This document shows, piece by piece, positions 32,949 through 41,517 of a stretch of 64,000 nucleotides of DNA (position 1 is its first letter; each line of letters opens with the position of its first letter). A program made the position numbers and the translations under genes. The notes below the pieces were generated by a model. It had not been told where the DNA came from. It made no database searches and saw only the letters and a program-made list of their open reading frames with translations. Source of the stretch: Agromyces bracchium (GTDB lineage Bacteria; Actinomycetota; Actinomycetes; Actinomycetales; Microbacteriaceae); assembly GCF_009709675.1 (NCBI RefSeq), contig NZ_WMLB01000013.1, forward strand, positions 1 to 64,000, given 5' to 3'.

Positions 32949-33380
32949 ATGGAACGCACCGATCGAGACGTCGACGACTTCCTGGCGGCACTCGGGGGCG
33001 ACCGGGCCGACGCGATGCGCGAGCTCGACCGCGTCATCTCCGCCGAACTCGCCGGGCTCGAGCGCGTGCTGTGGCGGGGCGTGTTCTGGGGCGGCACCGA
33101 GCAGTCCATCATCGGCTACGGCGCGATCACCCAGCCTCGCCCGAAGGGCGGCGCGGTCGACTGGTTCCTCGTCGGGCTCGCCGACCAGGCGAAGCACCTG
33201 AGCATCTACGTGAACGCCGCAGAGGAGGGCGCCTACCTGGTCCAGCGTCACGCGTCCGAACTCGGGCGGGTGAAGGTCGGGTCCGCCGCGATCGGGGTTC
33301 CGAGCCTCGATCGACTCGACCTCGAGGCGTTCGTCCGGGTGCTCCGGAGGGCGCGGGAATTGACGCCCGACGTGCGCTGA
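32949..33380 (+). CDS. DUF1801-type small protein
   Basis: The 143-residue protein resembles the DUF1801/YdhG group: an N-terminal helical segment VDDFLAALGGDRADAMREL, then GVFWGGTEQSIIGYGAITQ and a DWFLVGLADQAKHLSIYVNA strand pair. This is a small alpha/beta fold of unknown function found in many soil bacteria. The start ATG at 32949 lies 7 nt after a CAGGAT -10-like hexamer, so it may be leaderless. There is no operon partner. Confidence 0.7.
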   Translation: MERTDRDVDDFLAALGGDRADAMRELDRVISAELAGLERVLWRGVFWGGTEQSIIGYGAITQPRPKGGAVDWFLVGLADQAKHLSIYVNAAEEGAYLVQRHASELGRVKVGSAAIGVPSLDRLDLEAFVRVLRRARELTPDVR

Positions 33381-33430
33381 GACGCGTGGCGGTCGGCAGC
33401 GCGAGCCGTCGCCTGAGCGGTTCGCCCGCG

Positions 33431-33452
33431 GTTCACCGAAGCTTCACCCTCC
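33431..33452 (+). promoter_or_regulatory. Candidate PHO box (two 11-nt units)
   Basis: GTTCACCGAAG (33431-33441) is followed directly by CTTCACCCTCC (33442-33452), two 11-nt units each with TTCACC. This fits the direct-repeat PHO box bound by PhoP in streptomycetes. It lies about 50 bp before the GntR gene start, and TACGGT at 33492-33497 is a likely -10. It links the GntR-HAD pair to phosphate starvation. Confidence 0.5.
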
Positions 33453-33503
33453 CGTCGCATCGTGCCCACCCCGAGGCATGGGCCGACTCCGTACGGTCGT
33501 TGC

Positions 33504-34265
33504 ATGTCCACCGAGGTGCCGCTCCACGAGCGGGTGCACGACACCCTGCGCGAGCGCATCGGCCGCGGCGACTGGTCCGCGGGCATGCGGCTGCCGAGCG
33601 AAGCGGCGCTGTGCCGCGAGTTCGGCACGAGCCGCGGTCCGGTGCGCCGCGCGCTCGCCGTACTGCGCGAGGAGGGCTACGTCGTCGGCGGTCGTGGCCG
33701 GCCGCCGCTCGTCGGACGCGTCGTGCCGACGCAGCCGTTCTCGACCTTCACCTCGTTCACCGAGTGGGCGCGCGCGATCGGCCGGCAGCCCGGACAGCGC
33801 ACGCTCGAGGCGGGCACGCGACCCGCGCCGTCGACCGTCGCCGGGTTCCTCGGGCTCGACGAGGGCGCCACGGTCACCCAGGTCGTGCGCGTGCGCCTGC
33901 TCGACGGCGTGCCGACGATGGTCGAACGCAGCTCGTTCCCGCCCGAGATCGGCGCGCTGCTCGACGACCTCGACGGCGATCGCGGGTCGCTGCACGCGCA
34001 CCTCGTGGCGCGCGGGGTCGACCTGCGGCGAGCGCGGCACACGATCGACGCAGTCGCCGCCAACCCGCTCGATTCCGAGGTGCTCGAGGTCGACGCCGGC
34101 AGCCCGCTCCTCCGCGAGCGTCGGATCACGTTCGACTCGGCCCGCCGTCCGCTCGCATACGCCGACGATCGCTATCGGCCCGAGCTCGCGACCTTCACCA
34201 TCGAGAACGAGGTCGACCGCCGCACGCCGCTCACCCGGTCGCACCCGACCGAGGCGGTGCGATGA
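33504..34265 (+). CDS. GntR/HutC-family regulator with UTRA domain
   Basis: The 253-residue protein has a GntR winged helix (residues 5-72, RLPSEAALCREFGTSRGPVRRAL) and a UTRA ligand-binding domain (about 85-240; ATVTQVVRVRLLDGVPTMVERS and LAYADDRYRPELATF). UTRA regulators sense phosphonates, sugars or histidine metabolites. The neighbouring HAD gene overlaps its stop by 4 nt (34262-34265), giving a coupled pair reminiscent of PhnF-type arrangements. It has a leaderless-type start (TACGGT, 6-nt gap). Confidence 0.92.
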   Translation: MSTEVPLHERVHDTLRERIGRGDWSAGMRLPSEAALCREFGTSRGPVRRALAVLREEGYVVGGRGRPPLVGRVVPTQPFSTFTSFTEWARAIGRQPGQRTLEAGTRPAPSTVAGFLGLDEGATVTQVVRVRLLDGVPTMVERSSFPPEIGALLDDLDGDRGSLHAHLVARGVDLRRARHTIDAVAANPLDSEVLEVDAGSPLLRERRITFDSARRPLAYADDRYRPELATFTIENEVDRRTPLTRSHPTEAVR

Positions 34266-34774
34266 TCACCCTGGCCGTGCTGGCGTTCGAGGGTGCGGTG
34301 GTCCGGCGGTCGACGGATGCCGCGGCGCCGCCGCAGCTCGTCAAGGGTGTCGAGTCGACGCTCGCCGAGCTGCGCCGCCGGGGCGTGCGCGTCGTGCTCG
34401 TGTGCGAGGGGCCGCACCGCACCGCGGTCGACAGGCTCGCTGGCCTCGGCTGGTCGGTGTCCGACGACCTGCGCGCGCCGCGCGCCGTCGACGCCGTCGT
34501 GGCCGTCGACGACGTGGCATCCGCCCCGCCCGCGCCCTTCGCCGTGCATCACGCGATGGAGCTCGCCGGCACGCTCGACGTGCGGCAGGTGCTCGTGGCC
34601 GGCGACTCGATCGCGATGCTCGAGGCGGGCCGGGCGGCCGGGGCCGGGTGGGTCGTCGGGGTCCTGAGCGGTGCGGCGCGGCGGCCGGAGCTTGCGTCGG
34701 TGCACCACGACGCGATCCTCTCCGACGTGAACGACCTCGTCGCGCTCGCGGTGCCTGCGGCCCCCGCGCGCTGA
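34262..34774 (+). CDS. HAD-like (phosphonatase-like) protein lacking the nucleophile
   Basis: This 170-residue protein follows a HAD core: an N-terminal strand LAVLAFEGAVV in place of the usual FDxxGT nucleophile loop, RRRGVRVVLVCEGPH (motif II region) and [20 protein letters not shown] (motif IV with GDS). The first Asp position reads Ala-Phe-Glu-Gly, so the phosphatase nucleophile is absent. It is coupled to the GntR gene, and family relatives of this type are associated with phosphonate use. It may be a ligand-binding pseudo-enzyme; function unknown. Confidence 0.75.
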   Translation: MITLAVLAFEGAVVRRSTDAAAPPQLVKGVESTLAELRRRGVRVVLVCEGPHRTAVDRLAGLGWSVSDDLRAPRAVDAVVAVDDVASAPPAPFAVHHAMELAGTLDVRQVLVAGDSIAMLEAGRAAGAGWVVGVLSGAARRPELASVHHDAILSDVNDLVALAVPAAPAR

Positions 34775-34789
34775 GCCCGGGCTGTCCTC

Positions 34790-35161
34790 CTAGCCCACGT
34801 GGGGGCCGAGCGGCGTGCCCTGGTGGAACAGCATCCGCGGCCGGTCCCCGGCGATCCGCCAGAGCGAGCTGCGCCGGCTCCGCATGCCGTCGGCGTCGAG
34901 CGTGTAGGTCAGCAGTGCGAGATCGGGTGCGACCAGCTCGACGTGCTCGCCGGTGACGACGGCCGACTGCACGTCGACCGCGTCGGGCCCGGTCATCACG
35001 TCGATGAGCTCGTCCCGAGTCCACAGCCGCCCGCTGCGGCCGATCTCGCGAAAGGACTCGTGGAGCAGGTCTTCCAGCGCCGTGGGGTCGCGCCGGGTCT
35101 CGGGCTCGAGCAGTCGGCGTTCGGCTCCGGTCACGAGCACGGCGATGGACTCGTCTTCCAT
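34790..35161 (-). CDS. DUF4440/NTF2-like protein
   Basis: The 123-residue protein has the cone-shaped NTF2-like fold pattern of DUF4440: an N-terminal helix (ERRLLEPETRRDPTALEDLLHESFREIG), a DELIDVMTG helix and an antiparallel sheet (ALLTYTL, SSLWRI). SnoaL/DUF4440 proteins often act as small hydrolases, isomerases or stress proteins. There is no partner gene; it converges on the HAD gene with a 15-bp gap and is divergent from the ATPase. Confidence 0.8.
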   Translation of the reverse strand: MEDESIAVLVTGAERRLLEPETRRDPTALEDLLHESFREIGRSGRLWTRDELIDVMTGPDAVDVQSAVVTGEHVELVAPDLALLTYTLDADGMRSRRSSLWRIAGDRPRMLFHQGTPLGPHVG

Positions 35162-35309
35162 GCCGCGAGCCTACGCCGTCGGCCGCGCAGCCGGTTCGCA
35201 TCGCGGCAGCCGGGGCGACGGCGCGACCGGCGGACGGGTCGACGGGTCGACGGGCCCACGGGTCGTTCGACCGTTGCGCCCCGTCCGCGCGCCTGCGCAC
35301 GATGGACCC

Positions 35310-38216
35310 ATGGCGACCCCCCGCGACTTCGATCCGGCCTGCGAGGATCCGGTCGAGGTCGCGGGACGGCTGAGCGTCGACCCCGACACCGGGCTCGACG
35401 CGGCCGAGGCGGATGAGCGGCTCCGCACCCATGGGCCCAACGAGCTCAGGCCCGCCAGGCGGGTGCCGCTGTGGCGCCGGGCGGTCGCGCAGCTCGCGGA
35501 CCCGCTCATCCTGCTCCTCCTCGCCGCGGTCGTCGTGTCGGTCGTCGCGTGGATCGTCGAGGGGGCGCACGGCTGGCCGATCGACGCGCTCGTGATCGTC
35601 GCGATCATCGTGCTGAACGCCGTGCTCGGGCTGGTGCAGGAGTCGCGGGCCGAGAAGGCCGTCGCGGCGCTCGCCGTGATGACGCGCGCCCATTCGACGG
35701 TGCTGCGCGACGGCGAGCTCCGGACCGTGACGAGCGACGCCCTGGTGCCCGGCGACGTGCTCGCGCTCGCCGAGGGCGACCGGGTCGGCGCCGACGCGAG
35801 GCTCGTGCGGGCGAACGCGCTGCGTGTGGCCGAGGCATCCCTCACGGGCGAGAGCGTGCCCGTCGAGAAGGACCCGGCGACGCTCGGGCAGCGCGTGCCG
35901 CTCGGCGACCGGCGCGACATGGTGTTCGCGGGCACCGCGGTCAGCCGCGGCACCGGGCGCGCGATCGTGACCGAGACGGGCATGGCGACCGAGATGGGCG
36001 CGATCGCGACCATGCTCGACGAGACGGTCGAGGAACCCACGCCGCTGCAGGTCGAGGTCGCGCACCTCGGCCGCATGCTCGGTCGCATCGTCGTCGCGAT
36101 CGCGATCGTCGTGATGCTGACGGTGACGATCGTGCAGGGCGTCGACACGGCCGCCGGGTTCGTGACCGTGCTGCTGCTCGGCGTCTCGCTCGCGGTGGCG
36201 GCCGTGCCAGAGGGCCTCCCGGCGATCATGTCGCTCGTGCTCGCGCTCGGCGTGCAGCGGATGGCGCGCCGCAACGCCGTGGTCAAGCAGCTCTCGAGCG
36301 TGGAGACCCTCGGGTCGGCATCCGTCATCTGCACCGACAAGACCGGCACGCTGACGACGAACCAGATGACGATCCAGCGCGTCGTGACGGCTTCGGGCGT
36401 CGTCGACCTCGCGGGCGTCGGCTACGCCCCGGTGGGCGCCGCGACCTCGAAGGGGCGGGAGCTCGGCGACGGGCCGCTCCGCACCGAGGCGCAGCTCGTG
36501 CTCGGCGCAGGGTCGCTCGTCAACGACGCCCAGCTCGCCGAGCACGACGGGGTGTGGGAGATCGAGGGCGACCCGACCGAGGCGGCGTTCCTCGTCGCCG
36601 CACGGAAGGTCGAGGGCACGGCCGAGGAGGCGGCCCGCTACGGCCGCGTGGGCGAGGTGCCGTTCAGCTCGGAGCGCAAGATGATGTCGACCGCGCACCG
36701 CCACGAGGGCGGCGACGTCGTCGTGCTCAGCAAGGGCGCGCCCGACGTGCTCCTGCAGCACTGCACACGCCTGCAGGTCGGCGACCGGATCGTGCCGCTC
36801 GACCCGGTGCGTCGCGCCCATGCGCTCGCCGAGATCGAGGCGCTCTCGGAGGAGGCCTTCCGCACGCTCGCGGTCGCCTATCGCCCGGCGCCCGAGCTCG
36901 CGGTCGGGCTCCCGGCCGGCACGGTGCCGACGGATGCCGCGGGGCCCGACGAGATCGCCGAGGAGGACCTCGTCTACGCGGGGGTCGTGGGCATCATCGA
37001 CCCGCCGCGCCCCGAGGTGCGACCCGCGATCGCCGAGGCGCGCGCCGCCGGCATCCGCGTCGTCATGATCACCGGCGACCACCCGGCGACGGCCGCACGG
37101 ATCGCGCGCGACCTCGGGATCATCGGCGAGGACGGCATCGCGCTCCCGGGCGCGCGCCTCGACGGCATGGACGAGCGGCAGCTCCGCGACGCGGTGCGGA
37201 CGGTGTCGGTGTTCGCGCGCGTCGCGCCCGAGCACAAGCTCCGCATCGTCGACGCGTTGCAGGCCGAGGGGCTCATCGTCGCGATGACGGGCGACGGCGT
37301 GAACGACGCGCCCGCCCTGAAGTCGGCCGACATCGGCATCGCGATGGGCATCACGGGCACCGAGGTCACGAAGGAGGCGGCGAAGATGGTGCTCGCCGAC
37401 GACGACTTCGCGACCATCGTGCACGCCGTCCGCGAGGGCCGGGTGATCTTCGACAACATTCGGAAGTTCCTGCGCTACCTCCTCTACTCGAACATGGGCG
37501 AGGTGCTCACGGTGTTCCTCGGCGTCGTGTTCGCGGGGGCGCTCGGCTTCGCCGGGGCCTCCGATGAGGCCGTCGTGCTGCCGCTCCTCGCGACCCAGAT
37601 CCTCTGGATCAACCTCGTCACCGATTCGGGGCCCGCACTCGCGATGGGCGTCGACCCCGAGGTCGACGACGTGATGGCGCGGCCGCCGCGCGGCCTGCAC
37701 GACCGCGCGATCGACCTCGGCATGTGGGTCGGCATCGCGACGACGGGCGTCGTGATCGCGATCGCGACCCTGCTCACGATGGACGCCTTCCTGCCCGGCG
37801 GGCTGATCCCCGGCGGCACCGACACGTTCGAGACCGCGCGCACGGCCGGGTTCACGACCCTCGTGTTCGCGGGGCTCTTCACCGCGTTCAACGCTCGGTC
37901 GGCGACCTCGAGCGCGTTCCGGGCGGTCTTCGCGAACCGCTGGCTGTGGGGCGCGGTCGCACTCGCCGTGGTGCTCCAGGTCGCGGTCGTGTCGTGGGCG
38001 CCGCTGCAGGTCGCGTTCGGCACGGCACCGCTCGATGCCGCGCACTGGGCGGTGTGCGTGGCGATGGCGTCGTCGGTGCTGTGGGTGGAGGAACTGCGCA
38101 AGCTCGGCATCCGCGCGGTCGCGCGTCGGCGTGCGGCGCGCGACTCCGGTGCCGGGTCGGCGGACGCGAGCGCCGGGGCGCGTGCGTCCGGGATCGCAGA
38201 CACCCGCCGACGCTGA
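35310..38216 (+). CDS. P-type cation ATPase (P2A, Ca2+-type)
   Basis: The 968-residue pump has the full P-type layout. The A domain has EASLTGES, M4 has AVPEGLPAI, and phosphorylation is at Asp343 in DKTGTLTTN. The N domain has KGAPDVLL, the P domain has MTGDGVNDAPALK, and M6 has NLVTDSGPALAMG. PEGLP in M4 with Asn and Asp in M6 places it in the P2A (SERCA/PMR1-like) group that expels Ca2+ or related divalent cations; Mn2+ or Na+ cannot be excluded. The N-terminal cation ATPase domain starts at residue 13. The start is at ATG 35310. Confidence 0.93.
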   Translation: MATPRDFDPACEDPVEVAGRLSVDPDTGLDAAEADERLRTHGPNELRPARRVPLWRRAVAQLADPLILLLLAAVVVSVVAWIVEGAHGWPIDALVIVAIIVLNAVLGLVQESRAEKAVAALAVMTRAHSTVLRDGELRTVTSDALVPGDVLALAEGDRVGADARLVRANALRVAEASLTGESVPVEKDPATLGQRVPLGDRRDMVFAGTAVSRGTGRAIVTETGMATEMGAIATMLDETVEEPTPLQVEVAHLGRMLGRIVVAIAIVVMLTVTIVQGVDTAAGFVTVLLLGVSLAVAAVPEGLPAIMSLVLALGVQRMARRNAVVKQLSSVETLGSASVICTDKTGTLTTNQMTIQRVVTASGVVDLAGVGYAPVGAATSKGRELGDGPLRTEAQLVLGAGSLVNDAQLAEHDGVWEIEGDPTEAAFLVAARKVEGTAEEAARYGRVGEVPFSSERKMMSTAHRHEGGDVVVLSKGAPDVLLQHCTRLQVGDRIVPLDPVRRAHALAEIEALSEEAFRTLAVAYRPAPELAVGLPAGTVPTDAAGPDEIAEEDLVYAGVVGIIDPPRPEVRPAIAEARAAGIRVVMITGDHPATAARIARDLGIIGEDGIALPGARLDGMDERQLRDAVRTVSVFARVAPEHKLRIVDALQAEGLIVAMTGDGVNDAPALKSADIGIAMGITGTEVTKEAAKMVLADDDFATIVHAVREGRVIFDNIRKFLRYLLYSNMGEVLTVFLGVVFAGALGFAGASDEAVVLPLLATQILWINLVTDSGPALAMGVDPEVDDVMARPPRGLHDRAIDLGMWVGIATTGVVIAIATLLTMDAFLPGGLIPGGTDTFETARTAGFTTLVFAGLFTAFNARSATSSAFRAVFANRWLWGAVALAVVLQVAVVSWAPLQVAFGTAPLDAAHWAVCVAMASSVLWVEELRKLGIRAVARRRAARDSGAGSADASAGARASGIADTRRR

Positions 38217-38257
38217 ACCGTGGGCCGGCGGCATCCGTCGTCGCTATCGTCTGCAGC

Positions 38258-39253
38258 ATGACCGAGGCAGCCGCACTCTCGCACGATCCGCTCTGGCCGC
38301 GAGCCGGCGACTGGCCCGCGTTCGAGACGATGGCGGATGGCGCGCGCGCCGCGCTCGCGATCGTCGGCGTGCCCGCGTGGCGCACGTCGCTGTCTCCCAC
38401 GGCGGCGCACGCGACGCCCGCCGCGATCCGCGCCGCGCTGCGGCGCTACAGCCCGGCACTCGTGCCCGACCGCTCGCGGGACCCGCTGAACTTCCCGCTC
38501 GCGGGTGGGACGGATCTCGGCGAGCTGACGCTCGTCGACGCGGGCGACGTCGAGGAGCCCGACGGCGAGGCCGGCGAGGCGCGCACGCGTGCCCGCGTCG
38601 GCGAGGTGCTCGCCGCGTCCGAGGCCCTCGTCGCGCTCGGCGGCGACAACTCGGTCACGTTCGCCACCGCGCTCGGGGCCTGGGGCACCGACCTCGCGAC
38701 CGCCGGGCTCGTCACGATCGACGCGCACTACGACCTGCGCGACGGCGTCTCGAACGGCTCGCCCGTGCGCCGCCTCATCGAGGCCGGGCTCGACCCGAGC
38801 CGCATCGTGCAGATCGGCATCCAGGACTTCGCGAACTCGGCCGCCTACGCGCGCCGCGCCGCCGACCTCGGGATCACCGTGATCCACCGGAACGAGTTGC
38901 ACCACCGCCTCCCGCACCTGGCCATGGCCGAGGCGCTCGAGATCGCGGGCGCCGCCGGCGGACCCGTCCACCTCGACGTCGACGTCGACGCGTGCGACCG
39001 CTCGGTCGTGCCCGCGTGCCCCGCGTCGGTGCCCGGGGGACTCGCGGCGTGGGAGCTCCGCGCGCTCGTCCGCGCCGCGGCATCCGACCCCCGCGTTCGC
39101 AGCGCCGACCTCGTCGAGATCGACGCGACCGCCGACGCCGCCGACGGACGCACCGTGCGCCTCGCCGCGCTCTGCGTGCTCGAGTTCGCCGCGGGCGTGG
39201 CGACGCGACTCGTGCCCGGCCCCGCGGAGCCGGTGGTGGTCGACGCGGAGTAG
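38258..39253 (+). CDS. Arginase/agmatinase/formimidoylglutamase-family ureohydrolase
   Basis: This 331-residue protein is a binuclear Mn2+ ureohydrolase. Metal ligands are readable in DAHYDLRD and DVDVDACDRSVVPACPA. In the first motif GGDNSVT, Asn takes the place of the usual His (GGDHS), which would normally bind Mn. The hut genes 20 kb away (57998 onward) make formimidoylglutamase (HutG) the most likely role, but arginase or agmatinase activity cannot be excluded. TATCGT (38245-38250) sits 7 nt before ATG 38258, suggesting a leaderless message. Confidence 0.8.
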   Translation: MTEAAALSHDPLWPRAGDWPAFETMADGARAALAIVGVPAWRTSLSPTAAHATPAAIRAALRRYSPALVPDRSRDPLNFPLAGGTDLGELTLVDAGDVEEPDGEAGEARTRARVGEVLAASEALVALGGDNSVTFATALGAWGTDLATAGLVTIDAHYDLRDGVSNGSPVRRLIEAGLDPSRIVQIGIQDFANSAAYARRAADLGITVIHRNELHHRLPHLAMAEALEIAGAAGGPVHLDVDVDACDRSVVPACPASVPGGLAAWELRALVRAAASDPRVRSADLVEIDATADAADGRTVRLAALCVLEFAAGVATRLVPGPAEPVVVDAE

Positions 39254-39347
39254 CCGGGCCCGCCTCGCGCTGCGACCGCGCTCGGCCGCCACAGGAGCGA
39301 CCGCGCCCCCCTCGCCGCGCCCCGCTCGCGGTGGCAGACTCGGCCCC

Positions 39348-39830
39348 ATGAAGACCCTCGTGCTCGTGCGCCACGCGAAGTCGGCGTGGGGCGATCCGAC
39401 GCTCGCCGACCACGACCGGCCGCTGAACGACCGCGGCCGGCGCGATGCCCCCGAGATGGCGAGGCGGCTCCGCGAGCGAGGGGTCGTACCCGACGCGATC
39501 CGGGCCAGTACGGCCGTGCGCGCTCGGACTACGGCGGAGGCGATGGCGGCCGAGCTCGACCTTCCCGCGGAGGCGCTGCTCCTCGACGAGCGGCTCTACG
39601 GCGCCGGACCCGACACGATCCTCGACGTCGTCGCCGAGCTCGGCGAGGAGGCCGGCACCGTCATGGTCGTGGCGCACGATCCGGGCATGTCCGACCTCGC
39701 GTACCGCCTGTCCGGCGAGATCGAGCACATGCCGACGTGCGCCGTCGCGGAGTTCCGGTTCGCGGTGTGGTCGTGGTCGGAGCTCGCCGACGCCGACGCG
39801 GTCGCGGTGCACCTCGACACGCCGCACTGA
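39348..39830 (+). CDS. SixA-like phosphohistidine phosphatase
   Basis: This 160-residue histidine-phosphatase-superfamily protein has the catalytic RHAKSAWGD loop (His9, Arg8), RASTAVRARTTAE and the second His in VVAHDPGMSD. Its size and the HAKS motif match SixA, which removes phosphate from phosphohistidine in phosphorelays. TGGCAGACT gives a -10-like CAGACT 7 nt upstream of the ATG. It converges on modC. Confidence 0.88.
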   Translation: MKTLVLVRHAKSAWGDPTLADHDRPLNDRGRRDAPEMARRLRERGVVPDAIRASTAVRARTTAEAMAAELDLPAEALLLDERLYGAGPDTILDVVAELGEEAGTVMVVAHDPGMSDLAYRLSGEIEHMPTCAVAEFRFAVWSWSELADADAVAVHLDTPH

Positions 39831-39865
39831 TCCTGTCGCGCGGCGATCGGGTGGGGCCCGAGCGC

Positions 39866-40672
39866 TCAGCGCTCGTCGTCGTCCGGGGTCGCGAGCATCC
39901 GCCGCACGTACGCCGTCGCGGGCGCCGCGCCGAGCTCGGCGAGCGTGCCCCGTTGCGTCACCCGGCCGTCCTCGAGCACGAGCACGCGGTCGGCGAGCGC
40001 CGCGGCATCCGCCCTGCTGTGGGTGACCACGACCGTCGCGCCCCCGAACTCGCGCACGTGCCGGGCCAGCTCAGCACGCATCTCGTGCCGGAGTTCGACG
40101 TCGAGCGCCGACATCGGCTCGTCGAGGAGGAGCACCTCCGGCTCGGCGGCGAGCGCCCGGGCGAGCGCGACGCGCTGCGCCTGCCCGCCCGAGAGCTCGG
40201 CGGGCAGCCGGTCGGCGAGCGGTACGAGGCCGTAGCGCTCGAGCCACGGTTCGGCGGCCGCGCGGGCCGCGTGCCGAGACCCGCGCATGCGCGCGGCGAA
40301 CGCGACGTTGTCGCGGACCGTGAGGTGCGGGAAGAGCACGTAGTCCTGGAACAGCACCCCGATCCGTCGCCGCTCGGGCGGGAGGCGGTCGACGTCGCGG
40401 TCGCCGATGCGCACGGAGCCCGAGTCGATCGGCACGAGCCCGGCGATCGCGGCGAGCAGCGTCGACTTGCCGGCGCCGTTCGGCCCGATGACGGCGAGCG
40501 GATGCCCCGGCACCGCGTCGAACGCCGCCTCGACGCGGTGCGTGCCGCGCGTGATCGTCACGTCGGCGTGCAGCGCGGGCCGGTCCGCGGCGGGCTCGCG
40601 CCGCCCGCGCCGCTCGGGCTGCGGGGCTCCCGGGGGTGGCTCTGCCGACGACGGCCGGTCGGCGCGCGTCAT
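39866..40672 (-). CDS. modC: Molybdate ABC transporter ATP-binding protein
   Basis: ModC powers molybdate import. The 268-residue ABC ATPase has Walker A GPNGAGKST, Q-loop FQDYVLF, signature LSGGQAQR and Walker B LLLDEPMSALD. The C-terminal Mop/TOBE domain that E. coli ModC carries is absent; the separate regulator at 42386 carries a Mop-like domain instead. It overlaps modB by 4 nt and has a low-complexity N-terminus (residues 1-38). Confidence 0.93.
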   Translation of the reverse strand: MTRADRPSSAEPPPGAPQPERRGRREPAADRPALHADVTITRGTHRVEAAFDAVPGHPLAVIGPNGAGKSTLLAAIAGLVPIDSGSVRIGDRDVDRLPPERRRIGVLFQDYVLFPHLTVRDNVAFAARMRGSRHAARAAAEPWLERYGLVPLADRLPAELSGGQAQRVALARALAAEPEVLLLDEPMSALDVELRHEMRAELARHVREFGGATVVVTHSRADAAALADRVLVLEDGRVTQRGTLAELGAAPATAYVRRMLATPDDDER

Positions 40673-41517
40673 CCGCGCACCCCCGGCAGCCACCGGTCCC
40701 GCAGGAGCAGCAGCACCCCGACGGACACCGCGAGCAGCAGCAGGGCGAGGGCGATCGCCTCGTCGGGGTCCGTCTGCATCGCGAGGTAGCTCGCGATCGG
40801 GAGCGTCCGCGTGACGCCCGGCAGCGAGCCCGCGAACGTGATCGTCGCGCCGAACTCGCCGAGCGCGCGCGTGAAGCAGAGCACGGCCCCCGCGGCGACG
40901 CCGGGCGCGACGAGCGGGAGCGTGACGTGACGGAACACCTGCCAGCGCGACGCGCCGAGGGTCGCGGCCGCGAGTTCGGTGCGCCGGTCGGTCGAGCGCA
41001 GCGCGCCCTCGACCGCGAAGACGAGGAACGGCAGCGCGACGAACACCTGCGCGATGACGACGGCGCCGGTCGTGAACGGCACGGTGATGCCGAACAGGTC
41101 CTCCAGCAGCCCGCCGAGGAGCCCGCGCCGGCCGAGCAGGAGCAGCAGCGCGATCCCGCCGACGACGGGCGGCAGCACGAGCGGCACGGTCACGGCCGCC
41201 CGGAGCAGCCGCCGCGCGGGGCTCGGCCACGCGGCCGCGCGCGCGAGGAGGGCGGCGAGCGGCACGCCGAGCACGAGGCACACGCCCGTGGCGACGATCG
41301 CCGTGCCGAGCGAGAGCACGAGCGCCTCCAGCACGGACCGGCGCGTGAGCAGGTCGCCGAGTTCGCCCCACGGCGCGCGCACGACGAGCGCGACGAGCGG
41401 CAGCACGAGCACCGCGAGTGCGATGACGGCGAGCACGGCGACCGGCCACGCGAGTCCGCCGTGCGAGCGCCCGAGCCCGCGACGGGGCGCGCTCGGCGAC
41501 GCCGGCCGCGTGGTCAC
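40669..41517 (-). CDS. modB: Molybdate ABC transporter permease
   Basis: The 282-residue inner-membrane permease has about six helices and the EAA-type coupling loop AAATLGASRWQVFRHVTLPLV, followed by ALGEFGATITF, typical of ModB/CysT permeases. The start is GTG 41517, and it overlaps modA (4 nt) and modC (4 nt), showing translational coupling in the modABC operon. Confidence 0.93.
   Translation of the reverse strand: MTTRPASPSAPRRGLGRSHGGLAWPVAVLAVIALAVLVLPLVALVVRAPWGELGDLLTRRSVLEALVLSLGTAIVATGVCLVLGVPLAALLARAAAWPSPARRLLRAAVTVPLVLPPVVGGIALLLLLGRRGLLGGLLEDLFGITVPFTTGAVVIAQVFVALPFLVFAVEGALRSTDRRTELAAATLGASRWQVFRHVTLPLVAPGVAAGAVLCFTRALGEFGATITFAGSLPGVTRTLPIASYLAMQTDPDEAIALALLLLAVSVGVLLLLRDRWLPGVRG

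Noticed and set aside
33504..34265. HutC repressor for the hut genes
   Set aside because: The regulator has the HutC-type UTRA domain but lies 24 kb from hutI, is coupled to a HAD gene and has a PHO-like site, so a hut role is unsupported.
34341..38234. A 1297-codon open frame on the minus strand opposite the P-type ATPase
   Set aside because: Its sequence is Arg/His/Asp-rich with no domain, as expected for the antisense of a high-GC gene; the plus strand has all P-type ATPase motifs.
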